NCBI GenBank assembly: GCA_027056465.1
Contig: JALUKS010000130.1
Coordinates: 1 to 9,133 of the forward strand
Source of the DNA: Sulfurimonas sp.
GTDB lineage: Bacteria; Campylobacterota; Campylobacteria; Campylobacterales; Sulfurimonadaceae
Direction of reading: 5' to 3'
DNA length: 9,133 nt
Part shown: piece by piece, positions 1-6,451 of the stretch
Layout: each line of letters begins with the position of its first letter
Numbering within the stretch: the stretch's first letter is position 1
Position numbers and translations under genes: made by a program
Notes under the pieces: model-generated
What the model was told of the DNA's origin: nothing
The model's database searches: none
What the model saw: the letters and a program-made list of their open reading frames with translations, nothing else

Positions 1-1
1 G

Positions 2-706
2 TTTATAGAAAAACTTAACCGTGAAAAAACTCCCTATATGGTTGTGACAAACAATACAAAAAAAGATTCTAAAGAGTTTTATGAGTATCTACAGAGTATC
101 GGTTTTGATTTTCCTCGTGAACACTATATAGACCCACTTATGCTTCTTGAGGGTCGTATCTCAAAAGAGGGTGTGGCTGCATATGGCTCTGAGGAGTTTT
201 TAAAAACATTGGAGCAGATGGGGTATCTTTTAGACTATCTGCATCCAAAGAGTGTTTTAATAGCTACAAAAGAGAACTTTGCAAGTGATGAGTATGCACA
301 GATGATAGATTTTTTACTTTCAGGTGCAAAACTTGTCGGTATGCATGAGACATCTCTCTATGCAAAAAACTCGAAACGCTACCCAGGTGTGGGTGCAGTT
401 CTGCGTATGCTTGAGTTTGCTACGAGTAGCTCTTATGAGGTGATAGGCAAACCGAGTGTTGCGTTTTATGCAGAGGCACTGAGACTTCTACAAAAACAAG
501 ATATAAAAGCTTCATATAAGCAGATTAAAATGATAAGCGATGATGTGAAGGGTGATCTCGGTGGGGCAAAAGAGCTTGGAATGGAGACTCTATTTGTCAC
601 GAGTGGAAAGTACAAAACAGCAGAAGAGATAGTGCCACTTTTAGAAGAAAATTTAAGACCAGATTTTGTATATGCAGATATGCAAGAGATATTGGAGAAG
701 ATATGA
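2..706 (+). CDS. HAD superfamily hydrolase, subfamily IIA (5' end missing)
   Basis: The reading frame is open from the left edge, so the ATG at 38 is probably internal and the gene starts outside the window. The 234 visible residues begin inside the phosphatase core. The stretch MVVTNNTKK (fragment residues 13–21) carries the HAD motif II Thr followed by the Asn pair typical of subfamily IIA (NagD/phosphoglycolate phosphatase-like). Motif III Lys lies in GKPS (fragment K150). Motif IV is MISDDVKGDLGGAKELGM, with acidic residues at fragment D180, D181 and D185 that would bind Mg2+. The nucleophile motif I (DxD) is not in the window. Subfamily members are cytosolic phosphatases of small phosphometabolites; the substrate of this one cannot be read from sequence. 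The TGA stop overlaps the pheA start (ATGA, 4 bases), implying translational coupling. A homologue sits in the same place in C. jejuni (Cj0315). Family assignment is firm; the physiological role is unknown. Confidence 0.88.
   Translation, partial: FIEKLNREKTPYMVVTNNTKKDSKEFYEYLQSIGFDFPREHYIDPLMLLEGRISKEGVAAYGSEEFLKTLEQMGYLLDYLHPKSVLIATKENFASDEYAQMIDFLLSGAKLVGMHETSLYAKNSKRYPGVGAVLRMLEFATSSSYEVIGKPSVAFYAEALRLLQKQDIKASYKQIKMISDDVKGDLGGAKELGMETLFVTSGKYKTAEEIVPLLEENLRPDFVYADMQEILEKI
694..698 (+). promoter_or_regulatory. Ribosome binding site of pheA
   Basis: GGAGA lies four bases before the ATG at 703, inside the last codons of the upstream HAD gene. It supports 703 as the pheA start and the 4-base overlap between the two genes. 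Confidence 0.7.
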
Positions 707-1797
707 GTGAGTATAAAACTTTAGAAGATTGTCGAGAGGCGATTGACAGTATAGACAATGAGATGCTACAGCTTCTTAATCGTCGTATGGAAGTTGTAGA
801 GAGAGTTGGTGAGATAAAAACAGAGAGTGGTGGGGCTATCTATAGACCTGAACGCGAAAAAGCGATTATCTCAAGACTTATTGCATTGAGTAAAGAGAGT
901 AAAGGTCTCTTAAACGCAAGTGCTATCGAAGCAATATTCTTAGAGATTTTTGCAGTTGCACGTAACCTTGAACTTCCTGAACGCATAGCCTATCTTGGAC
1001 CTGAGGGGAGCTTTACTCATCAAGCAGCTGAGAGCCGTTTTGGTGCGATGAGTGAGTACTTATCTCTTAACTCTATTGAGTCAGTTTTTAACACTTTAAA
1101 CGCAGGTCGTGCGAAATTTGGTGTTGTGCCTATAGAAAATTCTCGTGATGGTATTGTGGGGGAGACACTTGATTTACTCTCAAAATCTCATGTCAAAATT
1201 GTAGCAGAACTCTATATGCCTATTCATGTTTCATTTGCTACCAAAGCAAGAAAGATAGAAAATATTACAAAAATTTACTCAAAAGATAAGGGTTTTGGTC
1301 AGTGCCGTAAGTTTTTAAGTGAGCATGGTTTTTATGATATTGAACAGATACCTGTTGAATCCACTGCAAAAGCCGCTATCTTGGCAGCCGAGGATGAGAA
1401 TGCAGCCGCAATCTGTTCTCATATAGCAGCTAAACTCTATGGTGTACCAACGATGTTTGAAAATATCGAAGATGAGAGTGACAACGCGACAAGATTTGTC
1501 ATTTTAAGTGACTTTAAAAATGGTATGAGTGGCGAGGATAAAACCTCTATACTTGTGCGTTTAAAGGATGCTGTAGAGGCGGGCGCACTTGTACATTTTC
1601 TACAAGATTTTGATGCACAAAATATAAATCTCTCTAAAATTGAGTCTCGCCCTTCAAAAGATAAAGAGGGTGGCTTTGATTACTGGTTCTATATAGACTT
1701 CTTTGGGCATATAGATGATATTGAAATACAAAAAGTACTAAGTAAGCATACTGATGAAGTTACATGGCTTGGCTCATATGTAAAAGGTGAGGAGTAA
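703..1797 (+). CDS. pheA: Bifunctional chorismate mutase / prephenate dehydratase (P-protein)
   Basis: Converts chorismate to prephenate and then to phenylpyruvate, the committed route to phenylalanine, in the cytosol. The 364 residues hold three domains. An AroQ-type chorismate mutase (about 5–90) has R11, R28, K39, R51 and E52 at the same positions as the E. coli enzyme in an ungapped by-eye alignment; position 88, Gln in E. coli, is Asn here. The prephenate dehydratase (about 94–268) shows AYLGPEGSFTHQAA (96–109), GVVPIENSRDGIVGETLD (140–157) and the catalytic NATRF motif (261–265). A C-terminal ACT domain (about 281–360) contains the ESRP motif (314–317) that binds phenylalanine in the family, so allosteric feedback inhibition is expected. 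Length is close to the usual 360–390 residues. It overlaps the HAD gene by 4 bases and hisC follows after 3 bases. HisC-type aminotransferases often accept aromatic substrates, so the neighbour might aminate phenylpyruvate; that is inference. Confidence 0.96.
   Translation: MSEYKTLEDCREAIDSIDNEMLQLLNRRMEVVERVGEIKTESGGAIYRPEREKAIISRLIALSKESKGLLNASAIEAIFLEIFAVARNLELPERIAYLGPEGSFTHQAAESRFGAMSEYLSLNSIESVFNTLNAGRAKFGVVPIENSRDGIVGETLDLLSKSHVKIVAELYMPIHVSFATKARKIENITKIYSKDKGFGQCRKFLSEHGFYDIEQIPVESTAKAAILAAEDENAAAICSHIAAKLYGVPTMFENIEDESDNATRFVILSDFKNGMSGEDKTSILVRLKDAVEAGALVHFLQDFDAQNINLSKIESRPSKDKEGGFDYWFYIDFFGHIDDIEIQKVLSKHTDEVTWLGSYVKGEE
1784..1794 (+). promoter_or_regulatory. Strong ribosome binding site of hisC
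   Basis: AAGGTGAGGAG contains AGGTG and GGAG, with GGAG ending six bases before the ATG at 1801. It is the clearest Shine-Dalgarno sequence in the window. It overlaps the last codons of pheA, so hisC translation can start without a separate leader. Confidence 0.75.
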
Positions 1798-1800
1798 ATA

Positions 1801-2895
1801 ATGAAATTTAATAAAAAATTAGAAAATATAAAAACTTATGAGGCTGGAAAACCAATCGAGCTTGTTGTTCGTGAGTTTGGTATAGAGTCAAAAGATATAG
1901 TAAAACTTGCATCAAATGAAAATCCTTATGGATGCTCACCAAAGGTACAAAAAGCAGTAACACAGATTGTCTCAAATATGGCACTCTATCCTGATGATAG
2001 TATGCTGAAACTCAAATCAGCACTCCAAAAAAGATTTGATGTTACAGATGAAAATCTTATTATTGGAAGTGGTAGCGATCAAGTTATTGAGTTTATTATG
2101 CATGCAAAAGCAGATAGCAACTCAAAGATACTCATAAATTCAGTCACTTTTGCGATGTATGAAATCTATGCAAAGCATGTAGGTGCTGAGGTTATCCGTA
2201 CCACTTCACAAGAGCATAATCTTGAGGAGTTTTATGAGCTTTATAAGAGTGAAAAACCAGAGATTATATTTTTATGTACACCTAACAATCCAACTGGTGA
2301 TGCTATAGATAGTGTTGATATGTTGGCATTTTTAGAGAAGATTGATGAGGATACCCTTGTGGTTATTGATGGGGCTTATATGGAGTATGGGGCATTTAAA
2401 GATAAGCGTAAAAGTGTCGCTCCAAAAGAGCTTGTAGAGAAGTTCAGCAATGTTATCTATCTTGGAACTTTTTCTAAAGCTTATGGGCTTGGTGGTATGA
2501 GAGTAGGGTATGGTATTGCATCTGCTCCAATCATAAAAGAGCTTTATAAACTTCGCCCACCTTTTAATATCACAACACTCTCTTTAGAGGCTGCTTCTAT
2601 TGCACTTGAAGATGAGGAGTTTGTAGTAAACTCTATCTCTTCATGTTTTAGTGAGATGCAACGCTATGAAGCATTCGCAACAGAGCAGAAGATAGAGATG
2701 ATAGAGAGTTATACAAACTTTGTGACACTTTTACTGCCTGAAAATAAAAACTCTACAGAGTTAGCAGATGCTCTTCTTCGTAAGGGGATGATAGTGAGAG
2801 ATTTAAGTGGATATGGTATGAATGCAATACGTGTAACAGTAGGAACTCCTGAGCAAAATAGTCGTTTCTTTGAACTTACAGAACAATTATTATAA
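1801..2895 (+). CDS. hisC: Histidinol-phosphate aminotransferase
   Basis: PLP-dependent fold-type I aminotransferase that converts imidazole acetol phosphate and glutamate to histidinol phosphate in histidine biosynthesis. The 364-residue length is normal. Visible motifs are LASNENPYG (36–44), CTPNNPTG (159–166), VVIDGAYMEY (187–196) with the PLP-nitrogen Asp at D190 and a Tyr at Y193, GTFSKAYGLGGMRVGYG (222–238) with the Schiff-base lysine K226 and R234, and NAIRVTVGTPEQN (341–353), where R344 should bind the substrate carboxylate. The start is fixed by the strong ribosome binding site just upstream. No other his gene is in the window; hisC standing next to pheA is the usual Campylobacterota arrangement. 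Broad-specificity HisC enzymes also act on phenylpyruvate and 4-hydroxyphenylpyruvate, so a double role in Phe/Tyr synthesis is plausible but not shown by the sequence. Confidence 0.95.
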   Translation: MKFNKKLENIKTYEAGKPIELVVREFGIESKDIVKLASNENPYGCSPKVQKAVTQIVSNMALYPDDSMLKLKSALQKRFDVTDENLIIGSGSDQVIEFIMHAKADSNSKILINSVTFAMYEIYAKHVGAEVIRTTSQEHNLEEFYELYKSEKPEIIFLCTPNNPTGDAIDSVDMLAFLEKIDEDTLVVIDGAYMEYGAFKDKRKSVAPKELVEKFSNVIYLGTFSKAYGLGGMRVGYGIASAPIIKELYKLRPPFNITTLSLEAASIALEDEEFVVNSISSCFSEMQRYEAFATEQKIEMIESYTNFVTLLLPENKNSTELADALLRKGMIVRDLSGYGMNAIRVTVGTPEQNSRFFELTEQLL

Positions 2896-2912
2896 ACTAA
2901 AATGGGAATTTA

Positions 2913-4616
2913 ATGGATTTTAAGGTACTTTTTTCACAGCTCGTTGTCCTTTACGATAAGCTTACAAAACAGCAGAAGATAATTATTGCAGCGGCTATTA
3001 TTGGGATTGTTGCATTCTTAATATTTCTTGTTGTTTTTACTTCTAAAAAGGATGAAAAAAGTCAATATAAAGTCCTTTTTGATACACTGTCATCACAGGA
3101 TGCTGCCAAAGTAGTTGCACAGTTAGAAAAAGACAATACTCCTTATAAACTTGAAGCAGATAATGTTATAAAAGTACCTAAAAATGTTCTTTACAAAGAA
3201 CGAATAAATATTGCTTCTTTGGGAATTCCAAAAGATAGTGGGGTAGGATTTGAACTTTTTGATAAGCAAGAGTTTGGTGCAACAAGTTTTGATCAACAGA
3301 TAAAACATCTTCGTGCCTTAGAAGGTGAACTTGCACGAACCATTACAGGGCTTTCACCTATTGAGAGAGCTACTGTGAGTTTAGCTTTACCAAAAAAGAC
3401 ACTTTTTGTCTCAAAACAGGTAGCACCTACTGCTTCTGTTATGGTTCAAATGGTAGAAAATCGTTCGCTCACAAGTAAGCAAATTCGCGGTATTAAAAAT
3501 CTTGTTGCCTCTGCTGTTCCCATGTTAACAACTGCAAATGTTATGTTAATAAGTAGTGATGGTAATACACTTGGCGATGAAGACGAAACAGTACAGATGA
3601 GTGAACTTTCTTTAACCCAACAGCATTATAAACACAAAGAAGAGAAAAAACTTCAAAATAAGATTGTAAGTGTGGTTTCCCCATTTGTGGGTGGTCCAGA
3701 TAAGGTAGTGGCTCAAGTAACCATAGAGTTCGATTTTTCGGTGAAGAATTCGAAAAGTGAAAGTTATGATCCTGAGAATGTTGTAAGAAGCGAGCAAACA
3801 AGTGAAGAAAAACGTACGGGATCCACACCACAACAAGTTGGTGGTGTGCCAGGAACAGTAAGTAATATTGGACCAGTTAAGGGACTGGCAAATAATAAAA
3901 AAACAGAAAAGTATGAAAAAAATACAGGAACAACAAACTATGAGGTTGGTAAAACCATCAGCACAACAAAAAGTCAATTTGCACGTATCAAAAGAATAAC
4001 TGCAGCAGTAATAATAGATGGAAAATATAAGAAAAAAATAGATAAATCTGGTACTCCAAGCTTAAAACTGGAGTATACACCACTGAATGAAGCAGATATA
4101 AAAGCACTTACTTCATTGGTAAGTAAATCCATTGGTATTAATGAAAAGCGTGGGGATCAAATAAGTGTACAAAATCTACAATTTGACCGTAGTAAAACAG
4201 AGCTTCCTGTCGATAGTGTTACGGAAAGTAAAATCTTTATTACAACTTATCTTGCACCATTTTCTGAAGCTTTTAAGTATCTTTTTGTTCTTATTTTACT
4301 TTTTATACTCTACAAAAAGGTTATATCGCCATTTGCAGACAAGATGTTAGAAGTTTCTCGTGAAGAGGAAGAACTTCAAACTCCTACTTTAGATATTGAA
4401 GATGATGACGAAGAGGACTTGGTTGAGAAAGTCCAACAGATGCGTAAAAAAGTGGAAGATCAACTTGGTGTTGGAGATAACTTTGATGAAGATGGACTGA
4501 AATATGAGGTTATTTTAGATAAGGTTCGTGGTATGGCTGAAGATGCTCCAGAAGATATTGCATCACTTCTTCAAGCACTTCTTAGTGAAGCAGCAGAATC
4601 AGGCATCTCTAAATAA
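2913..4616 (+). CDS. fliF: Flagellar MS-ring protein FliF
   Basis: Forms the inner-membrane MS ring on which the flagellar export apparatus, rod and C ring assemble. The 567-residue length is typical. A short cytoplasmic N-terminus precedes the first membrane helix (about 23–43). The periplasmic part begins with the ring-building motifs of the YscJ/FliF family (about 45–215), including ERINIASLGIPKDSGVGFEL (96–115) and the conserved stretch FDQQIKHLRALEGELARTI (126–144). The RBM3 domain (about 245–430) contains a Gly/Thr/Lys/Asn-rich, probably flexible segment at 296–345. A second membrane helix (about 455–473) leads to a cytoplasmic tail with a strongly acidic patch (484–505) and the C-terminal FliG-binding helices (about 526–560, with KVRGMAEDAPEDIASLLQ at 537–554). 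It starts 17 bases after hisC; a GGGAA at 2904–2908 is the only ribosome-binding candidate. fliG follows. Confidence 0.96.
   Translation: MDFKVLFSQLVVLYDKLTKQQKIIIAAAIIGIVAFLIFLVVFTSKKDEKSQYKVLFDTLSSQDAAKVVAQLEKDNTPYKLEADNVIKVPKNVLYKERINIASLGIPKDSGVGFELFDKQEFGATSFDQQIKHLRALEGELARTITGLSPIERATVSLALPKKTLFVSKQVAPTASVMVQMVENRSLTSKQIRGIKNLVASAVPMLTTANVMLISSDGNTLGDEDETVQMSELSLTQQHYKHKEEKKLQNKIVSVVSPFVGGPDKVVAQVTIEFDFSVKNSKSESYDPENVVRSEQTSEEKRTGSTPQQVGGVPGTVSNIGPVKGLANNKKTEKYEKNTGTTNYEVGKTISTTKSQFARIKRITAAVIIDGKYKKKIDKSGTPSLKLEYTPLNEADIKALTSLVSKSIGINEKRGDQISVQNLQFDRSKTELPVDSVTESKIFITTYLAPFSEAFKYLFVLILLFILYKKVISPFADKMLEVSREEEELQTPTLDIEDDDEEDLVEKVQQMRKKVEDQLGVGDNFDEDGLKYEVILDKVRGMAEDAPEDIASLLQALLSEAAESGISK
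3824..3848 (+). repeat. Inverted repeat (hairpin) inside fliF
   Basis: CACACCAC at 3824–3831 is perfectly complementary to GTGGTGTG at 3841–3848, separated by a 9-base loop (AACAAGTTG) that could pair a little further. It lies in the codons for FliF residues about 304–312, in the flexible segment of the third ring-building domain. No T-run follows, so it does not look like a terminator. A function is not evident; chance is possible. Confidence 0.45.
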
Positions 4617-4622
4617 TGAGAG

Positions 4623-4627
4623 AAGGA
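4623..4627 (+). promoter_or_regulatory. Ribosome binding site of fliG
   Basis: AAGGA ends seven bases before the ATG at 4635, in the 18-base gap after fliF. It selects this start over the internal Met codons at residues 15 and 17. Confidence 0.75.
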
Positions 4628-4634
4628 AAAAAAT

Positions 4635-5663
4635 ATGTCTAATTTAACACAACAACAGCAAGCATTATTTGATGAAATGAGTATGGCAGAAAAGATTGCT
4701 ATACTCCTTTTACAGTTAGGAGAAGAGACAACAGCAACTATCTTCTCAGCGATGAGTGTTGAGTCAATTACTGAAATTTCTAAATATATCGTACAAAATA
4801 CAACATTGGATAGAGTAATAGCAACGGCAATTCTTGAGGAATTTCACGCAATATTTCAATCTGGTCAATTCCTTACATCGGGTGGTATGGAATATGCACG
4901 AGAGCTACTCTATAGAACACTTGGTGCAGAAGAAGCAAAAAAAGTACTCGATAAGCTTTCAAGAAGTATGCAAGAGACACAGAACTTTGCTTATCTTTCT
5001 AAAATCAAACCACAGCAACTCTCAGATTTTATTATAAATGAGCATCCTCAGACTATTGCATTAATTTTAGCACATATGGATGCAACCGAAGCTGCGGATA
5101 CTCTACAGTATTTTCCTGATGACCTTAGAAGTGAAGTGGCAATGCGTATGGCAAAACTTGGAGATATTTCTCCTTCAGTTATCAAGCGTGTATCTGCTGT
5201 ATTAGAGTCGAAACTGGAGTCTCTTGCTTCTTACAAAGTAGAAGTTGGTGGACCTCGTGCTGTTGCTGATGTATTTAATCGTCTTGGTGCAAAAAGTTCT
5301 AAGTCTACACTTGCAAATATTGAACAGGTTGATGAAGAACTAGCAACGCTTATTAAGGAAATGATGTTTACTTTTGAAGATATAGTCAGTCTCGATAAAG
5401 CAGGAATTTCGGAAGTACTTAAGTCTGTTGAAAAAGCAGACTTAATGCTTGCCTTAAAATCTTCCCCTGAAGAGCTCAAAGAGAAGTTCTTCTCAGCGAT
5501 GAGTGAGCGTGCTCGTGAAGCCTTTGAGGAGGAGATGCAGTTCCTTGGTGCTGTGAAAATGAAAGATGTTGAAACTGCACAACGTAAGATTGTCGAATCT
5601 GTGAACTCTCTTGCTGAGTCTGGTGTTATCCAAATGGGTTCAACAGAAGAGATGATTGAGTAA
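4635..5663 (+). CDS. fliG: Flagellar motor switch protein FliG
   Basis: Cytoplasmic C-ring protein that attaches the switch complex to FliF and meets the stator to generate torque. The 342-residue length is normal. The N domain (about 15–110, starting MAEKIAILLLQLGEE at 17–31) should bind the FliF tail encoded just upstream. The middle domain carries the diagnostic EHPQ motif (136–139) that contacts FliM. The C domain (about 215–335) includes the torque helix. Aligned by eye with the E. coli/Salmonella protein, the charged torque residues appear kept or conservatively swapped: K264 to K275, R281 to R292, D288/D289 to E299/E300, R297 to K308. The C domain begins with the conserved GGPRAVADVFNRL (205–217). 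The TAA stop shares one base with the fliH ATG (TAATG), consistent with coupled translation and stoichiometric production of the basal body parts. Confidence 0.97.
   Translation: MSNLTQQQQALFDEMSMAEKIAILLLQLGEETTATIFSAMSVESITEISKYIVQNTTLDRVIATAILEEFHAIFQSGQFLTSGGMEYARELLYRTLGAEEAKKVLDKLSRSMQETQNFAYLSKIKPQQLSDFIINEHPQTIALILAHMDATEAADTLQYFPDDLRSEVAMRMAKLGDISPSVIKRVSAVLESKLESLASYKVEVGGPRAVADVFNRLGAKSSKSTLANIEQVDEELATLIKEMMFTFEDIVSLDKAGISEVLKSVEKADLMLALKSSPEELKEKFFSAMSERAREAFEEEMQFLGAVKMKDVETAQRKIVESVNSLAESGVIQMGSTEEMIE
4741..5505 (+). repeat. 18-base direct repeat pair within fliG
   Basis: TCTTCTCAGCGATGAGTG occurs identically at 4741–4758 and 5488–5505; the range given spans both copies. Both copies are in the same codon phase and encode FSAMS, at residues 37–41 in the N domain and 286–290 in the C domain. 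The copies lie in helical repeats of different domains, so this may mirror internal homology between FliG domains or be coincidence. Confidence 0.6.
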
Positions 5664-6445
5664 TGGCTGTAGTAATTTCAAGTACATCCTTAGAAGCACA
5701 TGATGTAAATAAATATAACTTTAAAATCATAAGCAGTGCAGCATCACAAGTAGGTATCAATGAAAATGAAGGTAGTATTCTAACAGATACTTCTGAAAAG
5801 AAGAGGATTACAGATGTAGATTCTAGCGCATTGAGTTCTAGTTCAAAAGAGTCTCTTATCGAGTCTTTAATGCAGAAAACTGATGAGATGTCTTCAAACT
5901 TTATCAAGTTACAGATGAAACTTGAAGCAAAGGAAGAAGAGTATAAAGCGAGTTTAGAAAAAGCAAAAGAGGAGGCTTTTGCAGAGGGTGTGGCAGCTGG
6001 TCAAGCAAAGGCAAATGAAGAGTTAGCAAGAAGTAGTACACAAGGTTTAGAACAGTTTGCAGAGTCAGTGAAAAAGCTTGATCTGAGTGCGCAAGAGTTT
6101 AATGTAGCTCTTGAGGGTATAAAAAGTCAGCTTATTGTAGCTGCTTTGGATATTTCTCAAGAGGTTGTTAAAGTAGAACTTCAAGAAAATTCTAATGAAG
6201 TTGCAAAAAAACTAAGTGAAGAGTTGCTTCAAGATTTGCAAACAGCTTCAAAAGTTACACTTAAAGTAAATCCTGCAAATCATGGTGCAATCTCTGAAAA
6301 AACTGGAAATTTAGAAAATGTAGCAGTAGTTTCAGATAGTGCAATAAGTGAGGGGGGTGTCATCGTAATAAGTGATGCTGGAAATATAGACTCTCAGATA
6401 CAAAAAAGATTTGAGCGTGTAAAACGTGCGGCATTAAGTGAGTAG
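5663..6445 (+). CDS. fliH: Flagellar export ATPase regulator FliH
   Basis: FliH binds the type III export ATPase FliI, restrains it and tethers it to the export gate and C ring. The 260 residues show a variable N-terminus with an aromatic patch NKYNFK (16–21), a Ser-rich stretch (54–65), then a long charged coiled coil (about 66–125, rich in Glu/Lys/Ala) containing EGVAAGQAKA (108–117), the Gly/Ala-spaced type of helix seen in FliH. The C-terminal domain (about 135–260) resembles the FliH/V-ATPase subunit E family, with VTLKVNPANHGAI (198–210) and the conserved AISEGGVIVISDAGNID (227–243). It starts by a one-base overlap with fliG (TAATG) and has only a weak upstream ribosome-binding candidate, so it probably depends on reinitiation. 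fliI does not follow; dxs begins 6 bases later. Sequence conservation is naturally low in this family, but position and C-terminal motifs make the call good. Confidence 0.9.
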   Translation: MAVVISSTSLEAHDVNKYNFKIISSAASQVGINENEGSILTDTSEKKRITDVDSSALSSSSKESLIESLMQKTDEMSSNFIKLQMKLEAKEEEYKASLEKAKEEAFAEGVAAGQAKANEELARSSTQGLEQFAESVKKLDLSAQEFNVALEGIKSQLIVAALDISQEVVKVELQENSNEVAKKLSEELLQDLQTASKVTLKVNPANHGAISEKTGNLENVAVVSDSAISEGGVIVISDAGNIDSQIQKRFERVKRAALSE

Positions 6446-6451
6446 TAAAAG

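Noticed and set aside
38..706. Complete small protein starting at the ATG at 38.
   Set aside because: The frame is open to the window edge, and the residues before the Met (FIEKLNREKTPY) continue the HAD-IIA fold, so the gene is truncated by the window and not a short protein.
2870..2896. Possible promoter before fliF: TTGAAC, 15-base spacer, TATAAA.
   Set aside because: The spacer is short, the region is AT-rich coding sequence of hisC, and the implied start site would leave only about 10 bases before the fliF ATG. Not strong enough to annotate without transcript data.
3541..3977. Two overlapping minus-strand ORFs of 96 and 121 codons within fliF.
   Set aside because: They are antisense to a well-supported flagellar gene, show no recognisable motif, have compositions expected of reversed codons and have no own ribosome binding site that I could see.
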